Assembly (NCBI RefSeq): GCF_020991415.1
Contig: NZ_JAJMOY010000001.1
Span: 186,001 to 250,000 of the forward strand
Direction of reading: 5' to 3'
Source: Flavobacterium sp. ENC
Lineage (GTDB): Bacteria; Bacteroidota; Bacteroidia; Flavobacteriales; Flavobacteriaceae
DNA: 64,000 bases
The notes under the pieces are model-generated. The model was not told the origin of the DNA. It was given only the letters and a program-made list of their open reading frames with translations, and did not search any database. The position numbers and the translations under genes are program-made. Position 1 is the stretch's first letter; each line of letters starts with the position of its first letter. Below are positions 44,564 through 53,542 of this stretch, piece by piece.

Positions 44564-44858
44564 ATACTACTAATACACTGTTTTCACTTCCTGCAAAATC
44601 ATTCCATTTATAGGAATCTGCTTCCGGTTCATTAACGTAAGTCCCGTCGATTACGTATTTGAACTCGTAAATGGCATCCTTAACCAGATCATAGGTGGCT
44701 TTAAAAGTTCCGTTTTTCAATTTACTTAAAGTCCCTTCTTCCGCGTTCCAGTTGTTAAAATCTCCCACGACAGCTGCCGCACTGGCATCTTTGGCATCAA
44801 TTGAAAATGTAACTTTACAAACTGGCTTTGTTTTTACAAATTGTTTCTTTAACGACAT
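44562..44858 (-). CDS. Isoamylase early-set (CBM48-like) glycogen-binding domain protein
   Basis: The 98-residue single-domain protein has VTFSIDAKDASAAAVVGDFNNWN, then GTFKATYDLVKDAIYEFKYVIDG, the beta-sandwich of CBM48/AMPK-type glycogen-binding domains. There is no signal peptide, so it is cytoplasmic. Stand-alone versions have no known role. Confidence 0.85.
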   Translation of the reverse strand: MSLKKQFVKTKPVCKVTFSIDAKDASAAAVVGDFNNWNAEEGTLSKLKNGTFKATYDLVKDAIYEFKYVIDGTYVNEPEADSYKWNDFAGSENSVLVV

Positions 44859-45102
44859 AACTATTTAATTTTTAGATTGATACACCTAAATTACACAAAT
44901 TAACAAGAACATTCCATACACACATATGCGATTTGTGATAATATCAAAAAGGCGTTATTTTTTTAGCCGTATTCCTAATTAATACTGCCTTAAATTTTGG
45001 ATTTCAGATTCTTAGCTCCATTTAAAGTAAATATTCCCGGCTTAAAATATTGTGATTTCAAAATAAATTCTAACTTTATAATCTTATTATTTTTTAGATC
45101 TT

Positions 45103-45474
45103 ATGGAAAAAGAAGTGCACGAGCAATATGAATATGCCAGAAGGAGAATGAGACAAAAGAAAATACTCTATTTCCATTTTGTTTTATTTCTTTTAGGCAG
45201 CTTATTTTTATTTATTGCGAATCGGTTTTTTGGATTTGGCACCAATACGACTGTTACCGCTAATGCTACCAATAATACTCAAAATTGGTGTATCTGGGCC
45301 ATAACAATATGGTTTTTCATTTTTATCCTGCATTTTATAAAAGTCTATATTACGGACAGATTTATGAATAAAGGCTGGGAAAGAGAGCAAATTGACCGGC
45401 TTGTTGCCTTACAGCAAAAAAGGATCAGCCAATTAGCATCAAAAATAAACGAGGATAACGAAAACAAAATTTAG
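45103..45474 (+). CDS. 2TM-domain membrane protein
   Basis: The 123-residue protein has a basic N-terminus (YEYARRRMRQKK), two hydrophobic segments around residues 26-45 and 66-84, and the family's W-rich KVYITDRFMNKGWEREQIDRL helix after the second. It lies 11 bases ahead of folA and is probably cotranscribed. Role unknown. Confidence 0.82.
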   Translation: MEKEVHEQYEYARRRMRQKKILYFHFVLFLLGSLFLFIANRFFGFGTNTTVTANATNNTQNWCIWAITIWFFIFILHFIKVYITDRFMNKGWEREQIDRLVALQQKRISQLASKINEDNENKI

Positions 45475-45485
45475 TTCAGCATACC

Positions 45486-45968
45486 ATGATTATAATGATA
45501 GCGGCTGTTGCCGAAAACAATGCCCTTGGAAAAAACAATGAATTGGTCTGGCACCTGCCAAATGACTTTAAAAGATTCAAAGCATTAACGACCAACCATT
45601 ATATTATAATGGGCAGAAAGACTTTTGAGAGTTTCCCAAAACCATTACCCAACAGGACCCACGTGATTGTAACGCGTCAAAAAGACTATAATCCCGAAGG
45701 CTGCATTGTTGTGGATAGTATAGAAAAAGCAATTGCAGTATGCCCTGATAACGAAGATTCGTATATAATTGGCGGAGGCGAGATCTATAACCTGGCCCTG
45801 CCATATGCAGATATTATTGAAATAACTAAAGTGCATCATACTTTTGAGGCTGATACTTTTTTTCCGAAAATCAATAAAAACGAGTGGGAACTGGTTGAAG
45901 CCGAAACGAATTTCAAAGATGAAAAACATCAATACGATTATACTTACGAAACTTACATTAAGAAATAA
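45486..45968 (+). CDS. folA: Dihydrofolate reductase
   Basis: The 160-residue enzyme has MIIMIAAVAENNALGKNNELVWHLPNDFKRFK, with the WHLP active-site motif and Asp27-region DFKRFK, and IMGRKTFESFPKPLPNR for NADPH binding. It regenerates the folate consumed by ThyA. Confidence 0.96.
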   Translation: MIIMIAAVAENNALGKNNELVWHLPNDFKRFKALTTNHYIIMGRKTFESFPKPLPNRTHVIVTRQKDYNPEGCIVVDSIEKAIAVCPDNEDSYIIGGGEIYNLALPYADIIEITKVHHTFEADTFFPKINKNEWELVEAETNFKDEKHQYDYTYETYIKK

Positions 45969-45970
45969 AA

Positions 45971-45998
45971 AAAAACATCCTCAGTTGAGGATGTTTTT
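45971..45998 (+). terminator. Terminator after folA
   Basis: AAACATCCTC, AGTT, GAGGATGTTTTT directly after the stop codon. Confidence 0.85.
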
Positions 45999-45999
45999 A

Positions 46000-46500
46000 G
46001 TTAAAGTGATTTCCGGTTTGGACTTTTCAAGAGTAGAATTGGGTAAAAAATAAAAATCAACTGGCGTGATTGTTACAACATATACTAATTCTTTTGAGAT
46101 CTGATCTCAAAAGGTCTTTACTACCAAATACCACGAAGGCGTAAAGACAAGAAAATTAAAATTTCCAAAAACAAATTTAATCCTAAGAACGTGTTTGCAC
46201 TTTAAAATAAAATATTGTTAACCACAACAATATTTGAAAAACTACTCAAGAACAAATTACAACCAGTGCAGCAGCATTCATTTGGTTTAAGTCACTAAAT
46301 AACCGGCAATCATATAATCATTAAACTATTATTACATTACAAAATTGATCATAAATTCTTACATCGGCAATACCCACTTACCGTGATTTTTTTTAAATAC
46401 CGGATTTCCGTGATAGCCCAAAAAAAAAGAATCCCCTTCAGAAATATCTTTTTCCAAAACATTTGATTTACAAATTAAAAAACTGAATTACAGTTAAAGA
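46000..46500. other. Gene-free region with two palindromes
   Basis: No ORF with a plausible start, and no RNA gene, is seen between folA and the ubiE homolog. Two perfect inverted repeats stand out: CTTTTGAGAT/ATCTCAAAAG with a 3-base loop (46,091-46,113) and AATATTGTT/AACAATATT with a 6-base loop (46,211-46,234). Neither is followed by a T-run. A degenerate ccacgaaggcgtaaagac word also occurs at about 46,129-46,146. Confidence 0.5.
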
Positions 46501-46510
46501 AGATTTGTAT

Positions 46511-46518
46511 TATATTTG
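46511..46518 (+). promoter_or_regulatory. -7 element upstream of the menaquinone methyltransferase gene
   Basis: TATATTTG matches TAnnTTTG, 14 bases before the ATG at 46533. No clear -33 element was seen. Confidence 0.45.
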
Positions 46519-46532
46519 CGTAAATAAAAAAA

Positions 46533-47264
46533 ATGTCTGAAAAAATAACTCCGTATAAAAATTCTTCATTAGGCAAAAAAGAACAAGTTGCCCAAATGTT
46601 TGATACGATCTCCGGGAACTATGATAATTTAAACCGCGTAATTTCATTTGGTATTGATATTAAGTGGCGAAAAAAGGTATTAAAAATAGTTTCTGACAAA
46701 AAACCGAAAATCATACTTGATATTGCGACTGGAACCGGTGACCTTGCTATTTTGATGGCACAGACGAATGCCGAAAAAATTATAGGTCTTGATATTTCGG
46801 CAGGAATGCTTGAAGTTGGAAAAAAGAAAGTAGAAGAAAAGAAATTATCGAATGTTATTGAATTAGTTTTAGGCGATTCGGAAAACATGCCTTTTGGGGA
46901 CAATTATTTTGATGCCATAACAGTGAGTTTTGGAGTTCGCAATTTTGAAACACTTGAGAAAGGCTTTGCCGAAATCTTAAGAGTTCTGAAGCCAAATGGC
47001 GTCTTTGTAATTCTTGAAACTTCGGTTCCGGACAAAACACCTTATAAACAAGGATATAACTTTTATACCAAAAACATACTTCCGTTAATAGGAAAACTGT
47101 TTTCAAAAGACAATTCGGCTTACGGATATTTATCCGAATCTGCTGCAGCTTTTCCTTATGGAGAAGCCCTGAACAATATTTTACGAAAAATTGGGTTTAT
47201 AGATGTTGTGGCTATGCCTCAAACTTTTGGAGTTGCAACCATTTATTCTGCTTCTAAAAAATAG
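46533..47264 (+). CDS. ubiE: Demethylmenaquinone methyltransferase (UbiE/MenG family)
   Basis: The 243-residue SAM-dependent methyltransferase has [24 protein letters not shown], the SAM-binding [15 protein letters not shown], and the family signature [14 protein letters not shown]. Bacteroidota use menaquinone, so the product is likely MK rather than ubiquinone. The following outer-membrane protein gene begins one base after the stop. Confidence 0.93.
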   Translation: MSEKITPYKNSSLGKKEQVAQMFDTISGNYDNLNRVISFGIDIKWRKKVLKIVSDKKPKIILDIATGTGDLAILMAQTNAEKIIGLDISAGMLEVGKKKVEEKKLSNVIELVLGDSENMPFGDNYFDAITVSFGVRNFETLEKGFAEILRVLKPNGVFVILETSVPDKTPYKQGYNFYTKNILPLIGKLFSKDNSAYGYLSESAAAFPYGEALNNILRKIGFIDVVAMPQTFGVATIYSASKK

Positions 47265-47265
47265 T

Positions 47266-47991
47266 ATGAAAAAAACAGTAATCTTAATTTTATTAGTCTT
47301 AACGACAAAAGGATATTCGCAATTTGCTAAAAACATGTTTAGCAAAGACCCTATTATTAATCTCGAAAACTGGCAAAAACAACGCCTTTACTTCGGTTAT
47401 TATCTGGGCTTTAATAGTTTCGACTTTAAATTTGATTATAAAAATCCCGTTCCTGTTCCTCCAGGTGCGGATATTCAGGTCAAGAAAACTACCGGTTTTA
47501 ATGTTGGTGTTGTTGCTGATTTAAGATTGCAGGAATATATCAATTTGCGATTTGAACCAGGATTGTATTACACAAAGCGTGATTTATATTTCCCAAATAT
47601 AGAGTTGAAAAACGAATATTTACGAGAAGTAAGCAGTACTTATATTCATTTTCCCTTATTATTAAAATTCTCGTCCTTACGTACCGGAAATATTCGTCCG
47701 TATTTAGTTGGAGGCATGTCGACTACGCTAAATTTATCCAGTAATTCAAAATCTAAAGACGATAACTTTGAAGGAAAATTCAGGGTTAAACCATGGACTG
47801 CGGCTTACGAACTTGGCTTTGGAATTGATATTTTCTCGGAATATTTTATTTTCTCACCGTCTATCAGAGGAATGTTTGGTATAACAGACGAATTAATTCG
47901 CGACAATCCGGCTAACGGCCCGAGTCAATGGACAGATAACATCGATTCCATGAAATCAAGGGCGATTTTAATAAATTTTACTTTTCATTAA
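47266..47991 (+). CDS. porT: PorT-family outer-membrane protein
   Basis: From ATG 47266 the 241-residue protein has a signal peptide (ending KGYSQ), a QRLYFGYYLGFNSFDFKF first strand and an eight-stranded-barrel-like pattern with paired beta strands, ending LINFTFH. It resembles PorT/SprT, an outer-membrane component of the type IX secretion system, and its position just after ubiE fits that. Generic PorT-like barrels also exist, so the secretion role is probable, not proven. Confidence 0.78.
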   Translation: MKKTVILILLVLTTKGYSQFAKNMFSKDPIINLENWQKQRLYFGYYLGFNSFDFKFDYKNPVPVPPGADIQVKKTTGFNVGVVADLRLQEYINLRFEPGLYYTKRDLYFPNIELKNEYLREVSSTYIHFPLLLKFSSLRTGNIRPYLVGGMSTTLNLSSNSKSKDDNFEGKFRVKPWTAAYELGFGIDIFSEYFIFSPSIRGMFGITDELIRDNPANGPSQWTDNIDSMKSRAILINFTFH

Positions 47992-48000
47992 AACAAAAGC

Positions 48001-48729
48001 CTAACTATTTCGTTTAAATTCACTAAGAATAATTGCTGTTGCGGTAGCTACGTTCAAACTTTCGGTTTTTTGTAGTTCGCCGAACCTTGGAATTGTGAGT
48101 CGGCTCGTCACCATTTTTTCAATCTCTTCAGAAATGCCATTGGCTTCATTACCCATAATAATGATTCCGTTTTGTGGCAGATTAGACTGATAAATGTTTT
48201 CTCCGTCCATAAAGGTTCCAAAAACAGGCAACTTTGTTTTTGTCATAAACGTTTTCAAATCGACATAATTTACATTTACCCTGGTGATAGAGCCCATTGT
48301 GGCCTGTACTACTTTTGGATTGTAAATATCAACGGTTTCCTTAGAGCAGATAATCTGCTTAATACCAAACCAGTCGCAAAGACGTAAAATGGTCCCTAAA
48401 TTTCCGGGATCACGAATATCGTCCAGTGCCAGAATTAAGCCGGTATCGGTAATTTTATTTTCGGAAGGCATTTTGAAAACCGCTAAACACGAATTCGGAG
48501 TTGATAACGCACTTATTTTTTTAAGTTCCTGCTCATTAATAAGCGTACGTTTTGAAGACTGAACGGCCTCAAAATCATTTTGGGTGGTGTATAAATGTTC
48601 TAATTCAAAGTTGGATTGTAAAAGTTCCTGAATTACTTTTACTCCTTCTGCAAAAAATAATTGATTTGCAAAACGTTGCTTTTTTTGATGTAAACCTGAT
48701 ATAAGCTTTATTTGGTTTTTACTAACCAT
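48001..48729 (-). CDS. TrmH/SpoU-family RNA 2'-O-methyltransferase
   Basis: The 242-residue protein has an N-terminal substrate-binding part (FAEGVKVIQELLQSN) and a knotted SPOUT domain with the three motifs ALDDIRDPGNLGTILR, IIMGNEANGISEEI and TESLNVATATAIILSEF. The target (rRNA or tRNA) is unknown. It converges with porT, with a 9-base gap, and diverges from the TamL gene. Confidence 0.92.
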   Translation of the reverse strand: MVSKNQIKLISGLHQKKQRFANQLFFAEGVKVIQELLQSNFELEHLYTTQNDFEAVQSSKRTLINEQELKKISALSTPNSCLAVFKMPSENKITDTGLILALDDIRDPGNLGTILRLCDWFGIKQIICSKETVDIYNPKVVQATMGSITRVNVNYVDLKTFMTKTKLPVFGTFMDGENIYQSNLPQNGIIIMGNEANGISEEIEKMVTSRLTIPRFGELQKTESLNVATATAIILSEFKRNS

Positions 48730-48766
48730 AAAATAATGTACTTTTGAATTAAATATTTAATATCAC

Positions 48767-51322
48767 TTGAAAAAGAATTCCACAAAAATACTAGCATTTA
48801 TTCTAATAGCAATACTTATTTGCGCTTGTAATGCTGTAAAAAGAGTTCCGGACGGAAAAAGCCTTCTTACGAAAAACACTATTCTTGTAAATGGAAAGTC
48901 TACAAATGATGAAACGGCATCCAATCAGATGTACCAAAAACCAAATGGTACTTTGCTGGGATACAAATTACGTCTGAATTTATACAACTTAGCCAACTTA
49001 AATCCGGATTCTACCTACCAGGCAAAATTCAAAAATAATCCGGGCTTATATGAGCGCCAGGCAAAAATATTATCTGCCAAGCAGGTAGACCGTCTTGGAC
49101 AGTCTTTTCTATACAAGGGGATTCATGAATTTTTGAAAAATACGGGAGAGCCACCGGTTATCATTGATACCACGAAAACAAAAAAATCTTTATTGCGTCT
49201 GAAATTTTATTATTTCAACAATGGTTATTTTAATGTAAAAACTAATTATGATATCGACAGTACAGGCCATAAAAAAGCCAAAATAAATTACAATATCACT
49301 ACAGGCCCGGCTTTTCTTCTGGATTCCATAAGAACCAGTATTATGACTCCGGCTTTGGATTCATTATACAAAACCAATAAGGAACCTTCCTTATTAAAAT
49401 CAGGAAACCAATACAAAACCACCGATTTTGAAGACGAGAAAAACCGTATCACCACTTATTTCAGAAATCACGGTGCGTATTTCTTCCAGCCTACTTATGT
49501 GACTTATGACATTGATACCATTGGCAAAAAAAACAAAGCCGATGTCAATTTAATCATCAACAACAATACTATTCAGGAAAGGGATTCCAGCAGAACAGAA
49601 CCCTTTAAATTATACAAAATAAGCGATGTAAATATCTACACTGACTATTCACCGGCCAATTCGAAAACTCCGATCAAAGACAGTACGACTTACAACAACT
49701 TTAATTTGTACAGTTATAAAAAATTAAAATACAAACCGCGAGCTATTACAGATGCCGTTTTTATTTCGAAAGGAAGCACTTTCTCCGACACCAGAACAAC
49801 GCTTTCTTCACGCTATTTAAACAATCTGAAGATTTTCAATTATCCGTCGATACAATATGAAGTAGACAAACGGGACCCACTGGGAGAATCGCTGATTGCG
49901 AATGTTTTTTTAACCCCGAGAAAAAAATACAGTTTTGGTGCCAGTTTAGATTTAACGCATTCCAATATTCAGGATTTTGGAATCGGTGCCAGTATTTCGG
50001 AAACGATCCGAAACGTTTTTAACAGGGCGGAAACCTTAGAGATTTCAGCACGTGTAAATGTGGGATCATCAAAAGACATGGCCAATCCGAATAATAATTT
50101 CTTTAATGTTTCGGAATATGGTCTTGACATGAAATTAAATTTCCCGAGGATTCTATTGCCTTTCGGAACCGAAAAAATTATTCCGAAAAGAATGATTCCG
50201 TCCACAAGTATTTCGAGCGGTTTTTCCAAACAAAGGAACATTGGTCTCGACAAAGAAAATTTCACAGGAGGACTTGCCTACAACTGGTCACCTAAACGAA
50301 ACAATACTGCAAAACTGGAATTGCTGAACGTTCAGTTTGTACGCAATTTAAATCCGGGCAACTATTTTAACGTTTATACATCCTCGTATAATGAACTGAA
50401 TAATATTGCCAGCACCTATAACATAAACCCTGACAATCTGAATGACGATAATAATCTGATCATAACAAAAGGAACCGCCGGTTTTACCGATGATGTTATA
50501 AACGGACGAACTGCTTTAACACCCGGGAATTCAGACTACAAACAGGTCGAGAGCATTGAAGAACGAAGAGTTCGTCTAACGGAGAATGATTTTATTCTGG
50601 CCACCAGTTATACGTTCACCAAAACGACCAAAAAAGATTTGGCTGACAATACTTTTTATCAGTTTAAAACAAAACTGGAGTCTGCCGGTACTTTACTGAC
50701 CGCCATTTCAAACGTTGCCAATTTACCGAAAAACACCAGTGGCAATTACGAAATATTCAACCTGGAATATTCCGAATACATAAAGACCGAATTTGATTAT
50801 ATCAAGCACTGGGATTTTGGGAAAGAAAAAGTATTGGCCGTAAGAAGTTTCTTTGGAATCGCAATTCCGTTTGGAAATTCAAATTATATTCCGTTCTCCC
50901 GAAGTTATTATTCCGGGGGATCAAATGATAACCGTGCCTGGCAGCCGTACTCATTAGGCCCGGGAACTACAAATGCTTCCAATGACTTTAATGAGGCGAA
51001 TATGAAAATTGCCCTTAGCGCCGAATTCCGCTTTAAAGTTTTTGGAGACGTGAAAGGAGCTATCTTTGCAGATGCCGGAAATATCTGGAATGTGCTCGAT
51101 AATGTCATCGATGAGAAAGCGAAATTCTCTGGCGTAAACGATTTAGCTGAAATTGCTTTAGGTTCAGGATTTGGATTACGTTACGATTTAAGCTTCTTTG
51201 TTATTCGTTTAGATTTAGGCTTCAAGACCTATAATCCGGCGCATGACGAAGGAAATCGTTGGTTCAAAGAATACAATTTTGGCCACTCGGTTTTAAATTT
51301 TGGAATAAATTATCCGTTCTAA
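48767..51322 (+). CDS. TamL-like lipidated BamA/TamA-family outer-membrane protein
   Basis: The 851-residue protein has a lipoprotein signal with the acceptor Cys in AILICACNAVKRVPDG, POTRA-like domains, and a C-terminal Omp85 barrel (RSYYSGGSNDNRAWQPYSLGPG for the lid-lock type region, final FGINYPF). Bacteroidota often have such a lipidated TamA (TamL). The start is TTG at 48767; no in-frame ATG fits the signal peptide, and only 37 bases separate it from the divergent methyltransferase gene. Confidence 0.87.
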   Translation: MKKNSTKILAFILIAILICACNAVKRVPDGKSLLTKNTILVNGKSTNDETASNQMYQKPNGTLLGYKLRLNLYNLANLNPDSTYQAKFKNNPGLYERQAKILSAKQVDRLGQSFLYKGIHEFLKNTGEPPVIIDTTKTKKSLLRLKFYYFNNGYFNVKTNYDIDSTGHKKAKINYNITTGPAFLLDSIRTSIMTPALDSLYKTNKEPSLLKSGNQYKTTDFEDEKNRITTYFRNHGAYFFQPTYVTYDIDTIGKKNKADVNLIINNNTIQERDSSRTEPFKLYKISDVNIYTDYSPANSKTPIKDSTTYNNFNLYSYKKLKYKPRAITDAVFISKGSTFSDTRTTLSSRYLNNLKIFNYPSIQYEVDKRDPLGESLIANVFLTPRKKYSFGASLDLTHSNIQDFGIGASISETIRNVFNRAETLEISARVNVGSSKDMANPNNNFFNVSEYGLDMKLNFPRILLPFGTEKIIPKRMIPSTSISSGFSKQRNIGLDKENFTGGLAYNWSPKRNNTAKLELLNVQFVRNLNPGNYFNVYTSSYNELNNIASTYNINPDNLNDDNNLIITKGTAGFTDDVINGRTALTPGNSDYKQVESIEERRVRLTENDFILATSYTFTKTTKKDLADNTFYQFKTKLESAGTLLTAISNVANLPKNTSGNYEIFNLEYSEYIKTEFDYIKHWDFGKEKVLAVRSFFGIAIPFGNSNYIPFSRSYYSGGSNDNRAWQPYSLGPGTTNASNDFNEANMKIALSAEFRFKVFGDVKGAIFADAGNIWNVLDNVIDEKAKFSGVNDLAEIALGSGFGLRYDLSFFVIRLDLGFKTYNPAHDEGNRWFKEYNFGHSVLNFGINYPF

Positions 51323-51336
51323 TGCTAATTAATTCT

Positions 51337-51344
51337 TATTTTTG
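51337..51344 (+). promoter_or_regulatory. -7 element upstream of fbaA
   Basis: TATTTTTG matches TAnnTTTG, 38 bases before the aldolase ATG. Confidence 0.45.
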
Positions 51345-51382
51345 CAACCTAAAAACTAAAAACAACTATAAAAAAAATTACA

Positions 51383-52450
51383 ATGGCACACAATATTAAA
51401 CCAGGAGTAGCTACAGGAGATCAGGTTCAGGAGATTTTTAATTATGCGAAAGAAAAAGGATTTGCACTTCCGGCAGTAAATGTTACGGGTTCAAGTACAA
51501 TCAATGGAGTTCTTGAAACTGCAGCTAAACTAAACGCTCCGGTTATCATTCAGTTTTCAAACGGTGGAGCTCAGTTTAACGCTGGTAAAGGATTATCTAA
51601 TGCAGGTGAAAAAGCAGCTATCGCTGGTGGAATCGCAGGCGCAAAACACATTCATACTTTAGCAGAAGCTTACGGTGCAACTGTAATTTTACACACTGAC
51701 CACTGTGCAAAAAAACTGTTACCCTGGATTGATGGTTTATTGGATGCATCTGAAAAACATTTTGCAGAAACAGGAAAACCATTATTCAGTTCTCACATGA
51801 TCGATTTGTCTGAGGAGCCAATCGAAGAAAATATTGAGATCTGTAAAGAATATTTGGCAAGAATGAGCAAAATGGGAATGACACTGGAAATCGAGCTTGG
51901 AATTACAGGTGGTGAAGAAGATGGTGTTGACAACTCTGATGTAGACAGCTCAAAATTATATACACAACCGGAAGAAGTAGCTTATGCTTACGAAGAATTA
52001 TCTAAAGTAAGCCCTAAATTTACTATTGCAGCCGCTTTTGGAAACGTTCACGGTGTTTACAAACCAGGAAACGTAAAATTAACTCCGAAAATCTTAAAAA
52101 ATTCTCAGGATTTCGTTCAGAACAAATTCAACACGGGTCATAATCCGGTAGATTTCGTTTTCCACGGAGGTTCAGGTTCTACACTTGAAGAAATCAGAGA
52201 AGGAATTAGCTACGGAGTGATCAAAATGAATATCGATACCGATTTACAATTTGCCTATACAGAGGGAATTCGTGATTATATGGTTAAAAACATTGACTAT
52301 TTAAAAACACAAATCGGTAACCCTGAAGGTGCTGAAGCTCCTAACAAAAAATATTATGACCCAAGAAGATGGGTACGTGAAAGCGAAGTAACATTCAATA
52401 CAAGACTGGAGCAGGCTTTTGCAGACTTAAACAATGTGAATACACTATAA
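51383..52450 (+). CDS. fbaA: Class II fructose-bisphosphate aldolase
   Basis: The 355-residue enzyme has zinc-ligand His in [31 protein letters not shown] and [13 protein letters not shown]. It cleaves fructose-1,6-bisphosphate in glycolysis and works in reverse in gluconeogenesis. The length fits the E. coli FbaA-type (class IIA). Confidence 0.96.
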   Translation: MAHNIKPGVATGDQVQEIFNYAKEKGFALPAVNVTGSSTINGVLETAAKLNAPVIIQFSNGGAQFNAGKGLSNAGEKAAIAGGIAGAKHIHTLAEAYGATVILHTDHCAKKLLPWIDGLLDASEKHFAETGKPLFSSHMIDLSEEPIEENIEICKEYLARMSKMGMTLEIELGITGGEEDGVDNSDVDSSKLYTQPEEVAYAYEELSKVSPKFTIAAAFGNVHGVYKPGNVKLTPKILKNSQDFVQNKFNTGHNPVDFVFHGGSGSTLEEIREGISYGVIKMNIDTDLQFAYTEGIRDYMVKNIDYLKTQIGNPEGAEAPNKKYYDPRRWVRESEVTFNTRLEQAFADLNNVNTL

Positions 52451-52511
52451 GTAAAAGTTTAAAGTTTCAGGTTTCAGGTTTCGCAACTTTAAACTTTAAA
52501 CCTGAAACAAC
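52451..52511. repeat. TTTCAGG/TTTAAAG words with internal inverted copies
   Basis: aaagtttcaggtttcaggtt is followed by the complements aactttaaactttaaacc and ctgaaac. The words belong to the TTTCAGG family of the cys operon gaps. Confidence 0.6.
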
Positions 52512-52524
52512 AAAAACAATAAAT

Positions 52525-53379
52525 ATGGCTTGGTTTAAAAGACAGGAAAAAGGGATTACGACCGCTACAGAAGATAAGATGGACGTTCCGAAAGGATTGT
52601 GGTACAAATCTCCAACGGGAAAAATTATTGATGCTGACGAATTGGCCAGAAACCTATTTGTGAGTCCGGAAGATGATTTTCACGTAAGAATTGGAAGCGC
52701 AACCTATTTTGAGATTTTATTCGACAACAATGAGTTTGTTGAATTAGATAAAAACATGACTTCTAAAGATCCCCTGCATTTTGTGGATACAAAAAAATAT
52801 GCGGAAAGACTGAAAGATGTGATGGAGAAAACCCACCTTAAAGACGCTGTGCGTACCGGAGTGGGAAAATCGAAAGGAAAAGAACTTGTGATCTGCTGTA
52901 TGGATTTTGCCTTTATTGGCGGGTCTATGGGAGCTGTTGTAGGGGAAAAAATTGCAAGAGGAATTGATCACGCGATCAAAAACAACATGCCTTTTGTAAT
53001 GATTTCAAAATCAGGCGGAGCCCGTATGATGGAAGCGGCTTATTCGTTAATGCAGCTGGCTAAAACCTCTGTAAAACTGGCACAGCTTGCAGAAGCAGGA
53101 TTACCGTACATTTCTTTATGCACAGATCCTACCACCGGAGGAACGACTGCCTCTTACGCCATGTTGGGAGATATTAATATTTCTGAGCCGGGTGCTTTAA
53201 TTGGTTTTGCAGGTCCGCGTGTGGTTCGTGATACGACAGGAAAAGATTTACCGGAAGGTTTCCAGACTGCCGAATTTCTTTTAGAACACGGTTTCCTTGA
53301 TTTTATTACGCCAAGAAAAGATTTAAAGGATAAGATCAACTTGTATATTGATTTAATTCAGAATAATAACATCAGATAG
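52525..53379 (+). CDS. accD: Acetyl-CoA carboxylase carboxyltransferase subunit beta, lacking the zinc finger cysteines
   Basis: The 284-residue protein has the crotonase-like carboxyltransferase core ([68 protein letters not shown]). In the usual AccD the N-terminus has two CxxC pairs binding zinc. Here the matching places read KSPTG and VSPEDDF, and there is no Cys before the ICCMDF of the core. It starts the first step of fatty acid synthesis together with AccA, which is not in the window. Confidence 0.95.
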   Translation: MAWFKRQEKGITTATEDKMDVPKGLWYKSPTGKIIDADELARNLFVSPEDDFHVRIGSATYFEILFDNNEFVELDKNMTSKDPLHFVDTKKYAERLKDVMEKTHLKDAVRTGVGKSKGKELVICCMDFAFIGGSMGAVVGEKIARGIDHAIKNNMPFVMISKSGGARMMEAAYSLMQLAKTSVKLAQLAEAGLPYISLCTDPTTGGTTASYAMLGDINISEPGALIGFAGPRVVRDTTGKDLPEGFQTAEFLLEHGFLDFITPRKDLKDKINLYIDLIQNNNIR

Positions 53380-53402
53380 TTTCTATAAACTTCTAAAATA
53401 TC

Positions 53403-53441
53403 AAACCCGACAGCCTTAAAACTGTCGGGTTTCTTTTTTAT
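53403..53441 (+). terminator. Terminator after accD
   Basis: AAACCCGACAG, CCTTAAAA, CTGTCGGGTTT, then C and six T. Confidence 0.9.
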
Positions 53442-53542
53442 TAAAAAAATTAGAGCCGCATTTTGTTTGTAGCTTTTTTTTTATAAATTAGCTGCCTATA
53501 TACCCCCTATAAGCCAAATTTGTAATTTATAAAACCATTTAT

